A stretch of 64,000 nucleotides of DNA from Roseinatronobacter monicus (GCF_006716865.1 NZ_VFPT01000001.1:268001-332000), one strand, 5' to 3'; counted from the first letter of the stretch, positions 27,086 through 36,891 are shown. Translations and numbers: made by a program. Notes: generated by a model not told the origin, from the letters alone.

Positions 27086-27181
27086 TCCCGAAATCTGCGC
27101 TGTCGCCCGCGCGCATCAGCGTCTCAAACTGTTCGTCACTTGCCCGCACCGCAAGCCGCGCACGCGCAGGCGTATCCATCA

Positions 27182-27225
27182 CACCCGTCCGAGCTATCCG
27201 CGATACATCGCGGCCCTCTGGGTGT
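27182..27225. repeat. nested inverted repeats after manB
   Basis: Inner arms CCGCGAT-AC-ATCGCGG (27198-27213) lie inside outer arms ACACCC and GGGTGT, in the 232-bp gap between manB and the second TTT operon. This may be the manB terminator or an operator for the downstream binding protein. Downstream, 27240-27300 is AT-rich and likely holds the promoter of that operon. Confidence 0.4.
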
Positions 27226-27317
27226 CGGGCACTGCTCACTAAAAAAGATTAACCTTATAGTATACATGTTTAGTATCTGCTGCTAGTCTGTAGCTCTATT
27301 CTTAGGGAGGATGGACT

Positions 27318-28265
27318 ATGACAGACAGCAAATATTCAGGCCTGACAGTGGTTTTGGGCGCAGTCAGCGCGTTGGCGATTGCCGCACCTGCGGCGGCACA
27401 GGATTTCCCGACGCGCGCTATCGAATACATCATTCCGTTCGATCCGGGCGGCGAGTCGGACATCACAGCGCGCTTGCAAGAGCCGCTGATGGAAGCGGCG
27501 CTTGGCGTTGGCGTGAATGTGCGCCATCAACCGGGCGGTGGCGGCGCAGTCGCCTGGAGCGAGTTTCAGGGCAATGCCGAACCTGATGGCCATGAAATCA
27601 TCGGCATCAATATCCCGCATATCGTGGCGCAGCCCATTCAGCGTTCTGACGCCGGGTACGCGACCGAAGATTTTGACATCATCACATGGTTCCACATGAC
27701 CCCGCATGTGCTGGTGGTGCGCGCTGACAGCCCGTACGAGACTTTGGACGACCTGTTGGCCTTTGCAGGCGAGAACCCGCAATCGTTGACAGTGGGCGGC
27801 AGTGGTACATTCACCGGCAACCACCTTGAAGCGCTGCGCTTGCAGGAAGTGGCGGATGTTCAACTGACATATATTCCGTTCACAGGCACCGGGCCTTTGC
27901 CTGCGGCGGTTTTGGGCGGTCATGTCGGCGCGGTCATCTCGAACTCTACTTTGGGTGTTCAGTTGGGTGATGATGTCCGCGTGCTGGCCGTTGCCGCGGA
28001 AGAGCGCTTGGAGGTTTTGCCAGATGCCCCCACGTTCCAAGAACTTGGCTATGACATTGTCGGTGGCACCTATCGCGGTGTGGCAGCCCCCAAAGGCACC
28101 CCGCCTGAGCGGCTGGACATGCTTGCGGACCTGTTCACCGAAATGAACGAAACGCTGGGCGAGCGTCAGATCCCGATGGGGTTCCAGATGACGGATATCC
28201 GTGGTCAGGATGCGATTGACCTGATGACACGCCTGCGCGAACAGTATGGCGACTTTCTGAACTGA
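27318..28265 (+). CDS. TTT-family periplasmic solute-binding protein 3 (TctC/Bug)
   Basis: A 315-residue secreted binding protein. The signal peptide ends near residue 29 (APAAA-QDF), and the ligand loop EYIIPFDPGGESDITAR departs from the usual PGGxxD/N form by having GES. It is only distantly similar to the two binding proteins at 5.2-7.1 kb, so another substrate is likely. AGGGAGG precedes the ATG. A hairpin at 28277-28307 separates it from tctA. Confidence 0.92.
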   Translation: MTDSKYSGLTVVLGAVSALAIAAPAAAQDFPTRAIEYIIPFDPGGESDITARLQEPLMEAALGVGVNVRHQPGGGGAVAWSEFQGNAEPDGHEIIGINIPHIVAQPIQRSDAGYATEDFDIITWFHMTPHVLVVRADSPYETLDDLLAFAGENPQSLTVGGSGTFTGNHLEALRLQEVADVQLTYIPFTGTGPLPAAVLGGHVGAVISNSTLGVQLGDDVRVLAVAAEERLEVLPDAPTFQELGYDIVGGTYRGVAAPKGTPPERLDMLADLFTEMNETLGERQIPMGFQMTDIRGQDAIDLMTRLREQYGDFLN

Positions 28266-28276
28266 TCGTCTTTCCT

Positions 28277-28307
28277 ACCCGCCTGTCGGCATGTCTGACG
28301 GGCGGGT
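28277..28307 (+). terminator. stem-loop between binding protein and TctA genes
   Basis: An 11-bp stem (ACCCGCCTGTC / GACGGGCGGGT, one G-T pair, 9-base loop) begins 12 bp after the binding-protein stop and has no strong T-run. Its place suggests partial termination or 3' mRNA protection that keeps binding protein in excess over the membrane subunits. Confidence 0.6.
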
Positions 28308-28349
28308 GTCTTGCGTTGTGCAACACTTTGAAAGTCACAGGGGCCGATC

Positions 28350-29852
28350 ATGGAAATCCTGACAGCCGCCGCCTTAGCGGTCATTCAACCACATATGTTG
28401 CTGATAATCCTGCTGGGCGTGACGGCTGGCCTGTTTGTTGGCGCGCTGCCGGGTTTGACCGCCACAATGGCGCTGGCGCTGATGCTTCCCTTCACCTTCA
28501 GCCTAGAGGCGCTTGAAGGGTTGGTCGCGTTGGGGGCGGTCTATATGGGCACGATCTATGGCGGCGCATTCACTGCCATTCTGATCAACACCCCCGGTAC
28601 GCCATCTTCGATTGCCACCACATTCGACGGGCACCCAATGGCCAAGCAGGGCCGCGCGCTGGAAGCGATCAGCATTGCTACAATCGCCTCGGTTGTTGGC
28701 GGGGTGGTCGGTGTGGCGTTTTTGCTGGTAGCCGCCCCGCCGCTGGCGCAACTGGCGCTTAAGTTTGGCCCGGCCGAGATGTTCTGGGGCGCCATTCTGG
28801 GCCTGACGCTGATTGGCACTTTGTCCACCGGATCGGTCCTGAAAGGGCTGCTTGGGGGGGCGATCGGGCTTTTGATCGGCACAATCGGGATTTCACCCAT
28901 CGGGGGCGAAAGCCGCTTCACCTTTGGGTGGCCGCCGCTTCAGGCCGGTGTGTCGTTGATCGTGGCGCTGATCGGGCTGTTCGTCATTCCCGAATTGCTA
29001 AGCATGATCCGGCAAGGACGCGCAGCGCTTGAACAGCCGACCGGATTGGGCGAGGCGGGCTATAAGTTCGGCTCTGCCATGCGCACGGTGTTTTCCAAGC
29101 CCATCAACCTGATCCGGTCGTGCCTGATCGGGCAGGTCATCGCGGTCATCCCCGGTGCCGGTGGATCAATCACCTCGCTTGTGGCGTATAACGAGGCCAA
29201 GCGCGGGTCCAAGACGCCAGAGACGTTTGGCAAGGGCAACCCGGAGGGGCTGGTCGCATCGGAATCCAGCAACAATGTCATGGTTGCGGGCTCGATGGTG
29301 CCATTGCTGACGCTGGGCATTCCCGGCGCGCCCCCTGATGCCGTGATCCTTGGCGTCATGCTGCTGCACGGATTGCGCCCCGGCCTTGATCTGTTCACGC
29401 AGACCGGTGTTCTGGCCAACGGCTTCATCCTGTCAATGGGACTGGCAGCACTGATGCTGGTTCCCGTGGGCCTGCTGGGCGGGCGGCTGATCTATCAGAC
29501 CATTCGGCGCACGCCGCATTACTTTCTGGTGCCGACCATTCTGGTCATCACCATTTTGGGCACCTATGCGCTGCGCAACAACATCGTCGATGTGGCGCTG
29601 ATGCTGGGCCTTGGGGTGATCGGTTTCATCATCCGGGGGCTGGGTCTGGGGGCCGCGCCCATCGTGCTGGGCCTGATCTTGGGCACCATTGCCGAGCAAG
29701 GCTATGTCCAGACTGTTTTGGGCGGCATGGCAATGGACATTCCGCAGATGCGTCTGTTCGCCAACCCGCTCAGTCAGGTGTTGATTGCGCTGATCGTGCT
29801 GGTGATCGGCTGGACGGCATGGCCAAAGCGTGCCCATAGGCGCAAGGAGTAA
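28350..29852 (+). CDS. TTT-family transporter large permease (TctA)
   Basis: A 500-residue polytopic permease. TctA motifs are GVTAGLFVGALPGLTATMAL, LINTPGTPSSIATTFDGHPMA, and in the second half IPGAGGSITSLVAYNEAK with ESSNNVMVAGSMVPLLTLGIPG. It is followed 5 bp later by tctB, so the order here is C-A-B against B-A-C-C at 3.2-7.1 kb. The two TctA proteins are clearly diverged, arguing for two ancestral systems and not a recent duplication. Confidence 0.93.
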   Translation: MEILTAAALAVIQPHMLLIILLGVTAGLFVGALPGLTATMALALMLPFTFSLEALEGLVALGAVYMGTIYGGAFTAILINTPGTPSSIATTFDGHPMAKQGRALEAISIATIASVVGGVVGVAFLLVAAPPLAQLALKFGPAEMFWGAILGLTLIGTLSTGSVLKGLLGGAIGLLIGTIGISPIGGESRFTFGWPPLQAGVSLIVALIGLFVIPELLSMIRQGRAALEQPTGLGEAGYKFGSAMRTVFSKPINLIRSCLIGQVIAVIPGAGGSITSLVAYNEAKRGSKTPETFGKGNPEGLVASESSNNVMVAGSMVPLLTLGIPGAPPDAVILGVMLLHGLRPGLDLFTQTGVLANGFILSMGLAALMLVPVGLLGGRLIYQTIRRTPHYFLVPTILVITILGTYALRNNIVDVALMLGLGVIGFIIRGLGLGAAPIVLGLILGTIAEQGYVQTVLGGMAMDIPQMRLFANPLSQVLIALIVLVIGWTAWPKRAHRRKE

Positions 29853-29857
29853 GCACA

Positions 29858-30310
29858 ATGTATATCCGCGTAAACACCGAGTTGATGAGCGGCGCTTTCG
29901 GGATGGCACTTGCCGTCGTATTCTGGCTGAACAAGGGGAATGTCGGGTTTCTAAGCGCGGTCTTTCCCGAAACGGTGCTTGTTTTGCTGGCGGGCCTTTC
30001 CGCCATCCTGATCCTTCGCGGCCTTATCGCGGGAGAGCCGACAACGCTGGACCTTGGCAGTGCCATGCCAGTGATCGCCGCAGTCGTTATCATGGGGTTG
30101 TGGTGGCTGGGCATTCGCTATGTCGGGTTTGTAACCACGTCGGTGCCTTTGTTCGCTGGGCTGGCGTTGATGATGAAACGCCGCGCAGGCCCGCTTTCGT
30201 TGCGCGACGTGCTTGTAGCGCTTGCGGTTGCGGTGGTCGTCGTTGGCGGCTTTTTCTGGGTCTTTACCGAGGTTCTGGGCGTCCGCCCGTTCCGCGCCCC
30301 GCTTTTGTAA
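29858..30310 (+). CDS. TTT-family transporter small membrane subunit (TctB)
   Basis: A 150-residue membrane protein with about four hydrophobic segments and the size of TctB. It starts with an AAGGAGT site 8 bases upstream. It completes the second tripartite transporter with the binding protein and TctA encoded just before. Confidence 0.85.
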   Translation: MYIRVNTELMSGAFGMALAVVFWLNKGNVGFLSAVFPETVLVLLAGLSAILILRGLIAGEPTTLDLGSAMPVIAAVVIMGLWWLGIRYVGFVTTSVPLFAGLALMMKRRAGPLSLRDVLVALAVAVVVVGGFFWVFTEVLGVRPFRAPLL

Positions 30311-30340
30311 CCCCCCTAAAACCAAACAGGAAGAACCTAT

Positions 30341-31261
30341 ATGCCTCTGGTCGTCATTTCCGAATTCATGGATGAACCCGCCATTGACTGGCTGCGCACC
30401 CATCATGACGTGACCTATGACCCCACGCTGGTCGATGACCCGACCCGTCTGCGCGCAGCATGTGCAGATGCGGCGGGCCTGATCGTGCGCAACCGCACAC
30501 AGGTGGACACTGCGTTGATGGATGCCGCACAGGGCTTGAAGGCCATCGGGCGTTTGGGCGTCGGGCTGGACAATATCGACACTGACACCGCCAAGGCGCG
30601 CGGCATTGCTGTGCATCCGGCCACAGGGGGCAATGTGGTGTCGGTCGCGGAATATGTCATCACCGCCATTTTGGTGCTGCGCCGCCGCGCATGGATGGGC
30701 AGTGCGCAGGTTCTGAACGGTGAATGGCCGCGCCAGAGCATGATTGGGCTGGAAGTGGATGGCGCAACCTTGGGGCTGGTCGGCTTTGGGGCCATCGCTC
30801 AGGCCACCGCGATGCGTGTAAAGGCACTTGGCATGACGATCGCGGCGTATGATCCGTTCTTGCCTGCCGATAGCCCCGCATGGGATGGGGTGGAGCGTCA
30901 TGAAACCTTGGATACATTGCTGCCTGTTGCGGATGCACTCAGCCTGCATGTGCCCCTGACCGCCGAGACAAAGGGCATGTTCAACGCCGCGACGCTGGCC
31001 CGGATGAAGCCGGGCGCTTTGCTGATCAATACGGCGCGCGGCAAAATCGTGGACGAGGCCGCTTTGGCAGACGCGTTGAAATCCGGCCATCTGGGCGGGG
31101 CGGCAATGGATGTTTTTGCATCCGAGCCACTGGCCGCAAATGGCCCGCTTATCGATGCGCCAAACCTGATCGCAACCCCCCATATTGCGGGTGTGACGGT
31201 CGAGTCCAATACACGTATCAGTTGGATCACAGTCAAGAATGTCGCCAATAGCCTGAGTTGA
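30341..31261 (+). CDS. D-isomer-specific 2-hydroxyacid dehydrogenase
   Basis: A 306-residue NAD(P)-dependent dehydrogenase of the 2-hydroxyacid family. The Rossmann motif is GLVGFGAIAQA (around residue 145). The catalytic residues fit NTARGKIVDE for Arg and its surroundings, a downstream Glu, and HIAGVT for the His. It starts 30 bp after tctB with CAGGAAG upstream, so it is probably co-transcribed with the transporter and processes the imported acid. It resembles phosphoglycerate dehydrogenase without the regulatory ACT domain, so that role is less likely. Confidence 0.88.
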   Translation: MPLVVISEFMDEPAIDWLRTHHDVTYDPTLVDDPTRLRAACADAAGLIVRNRTQVDTALMDAAQGLKAIGRLGVGLDNIDTDTAKARGIAVHPATGGNVVSVAEYVITAILVLRRRAWMGSAQVLNGEWPRQSMIGLEVDGATLGLVGFGAIAQATAMRVKALGMTIAAYDPFLPADSPAWDGVERHETLDTLLPVADALSLHVPLTAETKGMFNAATLARMKPGALLINTARGKIVDEAALADALKSGHLGGAAMDVFASEPLAANGPLIDAPNLIATPHIAGVTVESNTRISWITVKNVANSLS

Positions 31262-31393
31262 TCCGGCTGACCGTCCCTGCACATTTTCGCGCCGCCGCGC
31301 GGTAAAACTTGCGTGGGCGGCACAATCTTGCCTGTTCATCTATACCGTTTGCGCTAGCTTGAGGACACCAGCAGATTCACACAGGGACAGAAT

Positions 31394-32623
31394 ATGTCAT
31401 ACTGGATCAAGCTAGGCGTAATATGCGTTGGATTGTTGCTTGTAAGCCTGACGGGCTGGGCAATCTTGCTGCCTGCCTCGCACCCGATACTGGACCGCGC
31501 GGGGCTTCTTGGCCCCATGCGGGCCGTGGGCTTGCCCATTCCCGAAACTGAAGACAACGGCGGCGGTGGCGGTCCGAGGTTCGGCGGTGGCGGCGGTGGG
31601 GTTCAGGTCATCGCGCAGGAAGTCGCGCAGGCCGATTCCGATACCCGCCTTGTCGCAATTGGCACCGCGCGCGCTTTGCGCAGCGTCACCCTGACATCCG
31701 AAGTGGCAGGCACGCTGGAAAATGTGTCCGTGTCTTCGGGCGACTGGGTGGAAGCGGGCAGTCTGATTGCCGAATTGACCGACGAGGCGCAGCAATTGGC
31801 AGTTGCCCGCGCTGAACTGGCCTTGCAAGATGCACAGGCGCGCGTGGACCGTGTCGCGCAGTTGCGCAGCAGCGGCTCGGCGACACAGGTGCAGATCGAC
31901 GAGACAGAACTCGCGCTGAATCGCGCGCGTCTGGATTTGCGCGACGCCGAGTTCGAGTTGCGCCGCCGCCAGATCACCGCGCCGATTTCTGGCTGGATCG
32001 GACTAATTTCACTGGAGCCAGGCAATCAGATCAGCATCAGCACGGAATTGGCGCGGCTGGATGACCGCAGCAGCTTGTTGATTGATTTCGATGTGCCCGA
32101 ACGCTTTGTCGGGCTGATCGGTGTGGGCGATACGCTGCAAGCCAATCCGCTTTCGCGCGCAGGCGAAGTGTTGCAGGGCCGCGTGCGCGCGACCGATGCG
32201 CGGGTCGATCAGGGCAACCGGTCATTGCGCATTCAGGGTGAAATCGAGAATGAGGATGACCGCTTGCGCCCCGGTATGGCCTTTCGCGTAACAGTCGAGT
32301 TGCCGGGCGAAAGCCTGCCGCTGGTCGATCCGCTTGCCATACAATGGGACCGGGATGGTGCCTTTGTCTGGGCGCTGGATGACGACAGCAAGGCGCAGCG
32401 CGTTCGGGTCGAGATTGTGCAGCGCCGCGATGATGCGGTGCTGGTGCGCGCCGATTTGCAATCTGGCAGGATCGTCGTTGTCGAAGGGGTGCAGAACTTG
32501 CGTCCCGGCGCAGATGTGACCCCGCGCGAAACCCGGCCCGCGCCGCAAGCCCCCGCAGACGATGACGCGTCGCTCCAAGCCAGCGGCAGCGCTGATATGC
32601 CTGACACGACCCCGGATATCTGA
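31394..32623 (+). CDS. RND efflux periplasmic adaptor (membrane fusion protein)
   Basis: A 409-residue adaptor with an N-terminal membrane anchor (residues 4-25), a glycine-rich linker (PRFGGGGGGVQ), then barrel-sandwich and helical hairpin domains (GTLENVSVSSGDWVEAGSLIAEL, and an alpha-hairpin rich in Ala, Arg and Gln) and a beta-barrel. The C-terminus is a Pro/Asp-rich tail. It links the inner-membrane pump encoded 13 bp downstream to an outer-membrane channel not present in the window. The exported substrate is unknown. Confidence 0.92.
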   Translation: MSYWIKLGVICVGLLLVSLTGWAILLPASHPILDRAGLLGPMRAVGLPIPETEDNGGGGGPRFGGGGGGVQVIAQEVAQADSDTRLVAIGTARALRSVTLTSEVAGTLENVSVSSGDWVEAGSLIAELTDEAQQLAVARAELALQDAQARVDRVAQLRSSGSATQVQIDETELALNRARLDLRDAEFELRRRQITAPISGWIGLISLEPGNQISISTELARLDDRSSLLIDFDVPERFVGLIGVGDTLQANPLSRAGEVLQGRVRATDARVDQGNRSLRIQGEIENEDDRLRPGMAFRVTVELPGESLPLVDPLAIQWDRDGAFVWALDDDSKAQRVRVEIVQRRDDAVLVRADLQSGRIVVVEGVQNLRPGADVTPRETRPAPQAPADDDASLQASGSADMPDTTPDI

Positions 32624-32636
32624 TGCGAGTGACGCC

Positions 32637-35600
32637 ATGACCCCCCCAGACCAGAACGCGCCCAAGACGGAAGATGCCGCCGAGACAGAGTTGCGCGCGA
32701 TCTCGCGTTCGGGGATTGCGCTGTTCGTGCGCCGCCCGATTCTGGCCTTTGTGTTCAGTGCGCTGATCGTGATTGCAGGACTGGCGGGGCTGTTCGCGGT
32801 TGAAGTGCGCGAATTGCCCAATGTGGACCGGCCCGTCATTACCGTGACCACACAATTCAGCGGTGCTGGCCCCGAAAGCATCGACCGCGAAGTGACCAGC
32901 CGCATCGAGGGGGCCGTGGGCCGTGTTGCGGGCGTGCAGAACATCTCGTCCAGTTCGCGTTTCGGGCGCTCGCAAGTGGTTGCGGAATTTAGCGATGCCA
33001 CGGATATTGACGTCGCCGCCACGGACATACGCGACGCGATTGGCCGCATCCGAAATGCCTTGCCCGACAGTGTGGCAGAGCCGCGCATCATCAAGGCGGA
33101 TTCCGATTCCGATGCGGTCATGCGTATCAGCGTCACCTCCAATGCGCGCTCGGTGCAGGATCTGACGCAACTTGTTGAGGATCTGGTCGAAGATCGCCTG
33201 ATCTCTGCCCCCGGTGTGGCGGATTTGCAGGTCTTCGGCGCGCGCAATGCGCTGCGCAATGTGTCCTTCGATGTTCCGGCCGGGTCGTTGTCCAATGACC
33301 GTCAAAGCATTCAGGTGCGCACCACTGCCAATGTCCAGACCCCACAGGCATTTGAATCGCTTGTGCTGCGCGGAGATGTGCGTCTGGGGGACGTGGCGGT
33401 CGTTACCCTTGGCCCCGCACCGGGCGAGACGATCCTGCGCGCCAATGGCGAGACGGGCATCGGACTGGGCATTATCCGGCAGGCCCAAAGCAACACGCTT
33501 GATATTTCGCGCAATGTCCGCGCAATCGTGGATGAATTGCAGGGCATCATGCCTGACGATGTGCGCATCTTCGTCACCTCGGACGAGGCGACCTTTGTGG
33601 GGGGCGCGATTGTCGAAGTCATGAAAACGCTGTCCATTGCGCTGCTGATCGTGATCGCCACGATCTATGTGTTCCTGCGCGACGCCCGCGCCACATTCGT
33701 GCCTGCCGTGACATTGCCCATTGCGCTGATCGGCACGGTTGCTGCGATTTATCTGGCGGGGTTTTCCGTCAATATCCTGACCTTGCTTGCCCTTGTTCTG
33801 GCCACAGGCATGGTGGTGGATGACGCGATTGTGGTGCTGGAAAACATCGTGCGCAGGCGCGGGCAGGGGATGGGCACACGGGCGGCAGCCGTGTTGGGCA
33901 CGCGGCAGGTGTTCTTCGCCGTTGTCACCACCACCGCGACGTTGGCGGCGGTGGTGGTGCCGCTGTCCTTTCTGCCGGGGCAGGCGGGGGGCTTGTTTCG
34001 TGAATTTGGCTTTACGCTGGCGATGGCGGTTTTGTTGTCATCGGTGGTCGCGCTGACGCTATGCCCGGTTCTGGCCAGCCGCCTGTTGCGCGAAACCGAC
34101 GCCAGCACCAACACAGGCCCGGTTGCCCGGTTTGGGACATGGATGGCGGGGATGTATGCCAAAAGCCTGAATCGCGCGCTGACACAGCCTTTCGTGGTGA
34201 TTGTGGCGGCGCTGCTGTTTGCCGCGACGGGCTGGTTTGCCGCGCAATCCATCCCGCAGGAACTGACCCCGCCCGAAGATCGCGGTGTTGCCTTGCTGAG
34301 TGTGTCCGCCCCGCAAGGTGTGTCCATCGAATACACCGATGCCAAGGTGCGCGAGATTGAACAGATCATCGCCCCCCTGCGCGACTCGGGCGAGGTGACG
34401 AACCTGTTTTCCATCATTGGCTTGGGCGGCGGCGATAACCGCGCCTTCATGGTCATGACCTTGGCGGATTGGGACGAACGCGAGCGCAGCCAGCAAGACA
34501 TCGTGGGCGAGATCAACGCGGGTCTGCGCGGTGTGATCGGCGTGCGGGCCTTTGCCATTCAGCCTAACTCTCTGCGTATTCGCGGCGCCGGGCAGGGGTT
34601 GCGCTTTGCGGTTCTGGGCAGCAATTACGATGAACTGGCCGATAACGCGCAAGCGCTTGTCGACCGCATGAATGACGACCCGCGCTTCGGGCAAGTCCGG
34701 CTGGATTTCGAGACGACGCAGCCGCAACTGTCCATTGAGGTGGACCGCGAACGCGCATCTGATCTGGGCGTCAATCTTGATGGTCTGGGCGAGGCGTTGC
34801 AAGCCATGCTCGACGGCAGCAGTGTGGGCAGCGTGTTCATTGATGACCGCAGCTTTGACATTCAAATGCTGTCAACCCGAACACCAGTGCGCGACCCAAG
34901 CGATCTGGAGCAGAGTTTCATCCGCTCGGACTCTGGGCAAATTCTGCCGATTTCCAGCTTTATCAGCCTGCAAGAACGCGCCACCGCCCCGCAACTGACC
35001 AGAGAGGCGCAGCAACGCGCCGTTCAGGTGACTGCAAGTCTTGCGCCGGGCTTTCCATTGGGCACCGCCCTTGCCGAAGCAGAGCGCCTGGCCGCCGAAG
35101 TGCTGCCCGCGAATGAGCGCCTGCTTCCGCTATCTGAGGCCGCTACGCTGGATGAGACATCGGGCGGTATAATGCTGGTCTTCGGCTTTGCCATCCTGAT
35201 CGTGTTTCTGGTGCTTGCCGCGCAGTTTGAAAGCTTCATCTCGGCTATTGTGGTGATGGTGACGGTTCCGCTGGGGCTGGCATGTGCGGCCTTTGCAATG
35301 TTGTTCACGGGGGTCAGTCTGAATGTCTATTCCCAGATCGGGCTGGTTCTATTGGTCGGGATTATGGCCAAGAACGGGATTCTGATCGTGGAATTTGCCA
35401 ATCAGTTGCGCGATGAAGGCGCGGATCTGCGCGACGCGATCCTGAACGCTTCGACCATCCGGTTGCGCCCTGTGATGATGACCATGACCTCTACCGTGCT
35501 GGGCGGCGTGCCACTGGTGCTGTCCACAGGGCCGGGGGCAGAGGCGCGCGAGGCACTTGGCTGGGTTGTCGTCGGGGGCTTGGGTCTGGCCACATTGGCA

Positions 35601-35720
35601 ACCTTGTACCTGACGCCTGTGGCGTATCTGTTGCTGGCGCGCTTCAGCAATCCGCGCGCCGAAGGCCAGCGCCATCTGGAGCGTGAACTGGCCAGCGCCG
35701 CCGGAACCAAGACGATCTGA
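32637..35720 (+). CDS. RND-family efflux transporter permease
   Basis: A 1027-residue proton-driven pump of the HAE1 type, with the 12-helix layout, two large periplasmic loops and an N-terminal cytoplasmic extension before FVRRPILAFVFSALIVIAGL. TM4 contains the proton-relay residues in TGMVVDDAIVVLENIVRR, and TM10-11 show VGIMAKNGILIVEFANQLRDEG. The ATG at 32637 follows the adaptor stop; the frame reading over the adaptor end is a shadow. Its partner is the adaptor upstream. Confidence 0.95.
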   Translation: MTPPDQNAPKTEDAAETELRAISRSGIALFVRRPILAFVFSALIVIAGLAGLFAVEVRELPNVDRPVITVTTQFSGAGPESIDREVTSRIEGAVGRVAGVQNISSSSRFGRSQVVAEFSDATDIDVAATDIRDAIGRIRNALPDSVAEPRIIKADSDSDAVMRISVTSNARSVQDLTQLVEDLVEDRLISAPGVADLQVFGARNALRNVSFDVPAGSLSNDRQSIQVRTTANVQTPQAFESLVLRGDVRLGDVAVVTLGPAPGETILRANGETGIGLGIIRQAQSNTLDISRNVRAIVDELQGIMPDDVRIFVTSDEATFVGGAIVEVMKTLSIALLIVIATIYVFLRDARATFVPAVTLPIALIGTVAAIYLAGFSVNILTLLALVLATGMVVDDAIVVLENIVRRRGQGMGTRAAAVLGTRQVFFAVVTTTATLAAVVVPLSFLPGQAGGLFREFGFTLAMAVLLSSVVALTLCPVLASRLLRETDASTNTGPVARFGTWMAGMYAKSLNRALTQPFVVIVAALLFAATGWFAAQSIPQELTPPEDRGVALLSVSAPQGVSIEYTDAKVREIEQIIAPLRDSGEVTNLFSIIGLGGGDNRAFMVMTLADWDERERSQQDIVGEINAGLRGVIGVRAFAIQPNSLRIRGAGQGLRFAVLGSNYDELADNAQALVDRMNDDPRFGQVRLDFETTQPQLSIEVDRERASDLGVNLDGLGEALQAMLDGSSVGSVFIDDRSFDIQMLSTRTPVRDPSDLEQSFIRSDSGQILPISSFISLQERATAPQLTREAQQRAVQVTASLAPGFPLGTALAEAERLAAEVLPANERLLPLSEAATLDETSGGIMLVFGFAILIVFLVLAAQFESFISAIVVMVTVPLGLACAAFAMLFTGVSLNVYSQIGLVLLVGIMAKNGILIVEFANQLRDEGADLRDAILNASTIRLRPVMMTMTSTVLGGVPLVLSTGPGAEAREALGWVVVGGLGLATLATLYLTPVAYLLLARFSNPRAEGQRHLERELASAAGTKTI

Positions 35721-35730
35721 ACGACTGCCC

Positions 35731-36891
35731 TTAACCTGCCACGCCCCGCGCCTGCATGGGTTGATAGCGCAGTTGTGTCAGGCTGCGCCATAGCCATTCC
35801 CAAGGGCCATAGACAAAATATCTGAACCACAGATGCGCAAACGCCACCAGAACCGCAACAACCCCAAGCGCCAGCGCCACGACAGCAAGTGTGCCAGTCT
35901 GGCCGATCAGTTGCAGGCCCCAGCCATAGAACAAAGCCTGTCCGATAGCGGAAGACGTCAGATAACCAGTCAGGCTCATCCGGCCCAGCGGGGCGAGTGT
36001 GCGGTGCACCCAGCCAGCAGTCGGTCCATGCAGTGCAGCCGTCAACAGCATCAGATATCCCAGCGCCATCAGCGGCGTTTCCAGATACAGCCCGAACCAG
36101 ATGCCTTGCGGCACCTCGATCCAGCGCAAGGCAAGACCGGCCACAAGCCCAACCGCAAGGCACAGCGCGCCCGCGCGTGCCATCACCCCGCGCAAGGCAA
36201 AGAACTGTGACGGCAGCGAACTTCTGCCCACGGCCAGCCCCAACAAAAACAGCCCCGACAGCATGAACAACCGCAACAACAACATCCCGGTCGCCGCGTC
36301 GGTCGCACCTGTGACCATGCTCAGGTTCTGGCTGACCGCATCCACATAATTGGGCGAGGCAAAGGCTTCCAGACTGTCATAGCGCCCTTCAGGCACGGGC
36401 ACAGGCGGTCCTGCATTGCTTAGCGCTAAAGCCACCGGCCCCGCCAGAATAAGCACGGTCCCCAGACTGACAGTCACCCGTTGCGACAGCCGCGCAGCAA
36501 AAGGCAAAAGCAGCCCCAAGGCGGCATAGGTCATCAAAATATCGGCCCAGAACAGAAAGACCGCATTGAAGGCCCCAAGCGCTGCAAGAACAAGAAACCT
36601 GCGCAGAAGTTGAAGTATCGAGGTTTCCCCCTCGGGCCGGATGCGCTGCAAAATGATGCTGAAACTTAACCCGAACATGAACGAAAAGGCCGCCAGCGCC
36701 TTGCCATCAAAGAATACGGCCAGAAAGTTCCACGCGGCAATGTCCAACGGGCCAAGCATGTCTGCGCGCACATCGGGGCTAAGATAGGCAAGGCCAGACA
36801 GCGTCATCATGTTCATGATGATGACCACACCCAGTGCAACGGCGCGGACCGCGTCAATGCGGGTATTTCGCTGGTGTTCCGAGTTCGCCAT
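35731..36891 (-). CDS. DUF418 family membrane protein
   Basis: A 386-residue polytopic protein with about ten hydrophobic segments. It has the family start RIDAVRAVALGVVIIMN (residues 11-27) and the C-terminal DUF418 region, including PLGRMSLTGYLTSSAIGQALFYGWG and the end FAHLWFRYFVYGPWEWLWRSLT. The ATG at 36891 follows GGAGGA; the first start at 36921 has none. DUF418 proteins resemble acyltransferase-3 membrane enzymes, but their role is undefined. It is convergent with the RND gene (10-bp gap). Confidence 0.88.
   Translation of the reverse strand: MANSEHQRNTRIDAVRAVALGVVIIMNMMTLSGLAYLSPDVRADMLGPLDIAAWNFLAVFFDGKALAAFSFMFGLSFSIILQRIRPEGETSILQLLRRFLVLAALGAFNAVFLFWADILMTYAALGLLLPFAARLSQRVTVSLGTVLILAGPVALALSNAGPPVPVPEGRYDSLEAFASPNYVDAVSQNLSMVTGATDAATGMLLLRLFMLSGLFLLGLAVGRSSLPSQFFALRGVMARAGALCLAVGLVAGLALRWIEVPQGIWFGLYLETPLMALGYLMLLTAALHGPTAGWVHRTLAPLGRMSLTGYLTSSAIGQALFYGWGLQLIGQTGTLAVVALALGVVAVLVAFAHLWFRYFVYGPWEWLWRSLTQLRYQPMQARGVAG

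Noticed and set aside
29951..31339. 462-codon minus-strand open frame opposite TctB and the 2-hydroxyacid dehydrogenase
   Set aside because: Composition unlike a protein and fully covered by supported genes on the other strand.
32037..33488. 483-codon minus-strand open frame opposite the RND adaptor and pump
   Set aside because: Antisense shadow of strongly conserved genes, with no family features.
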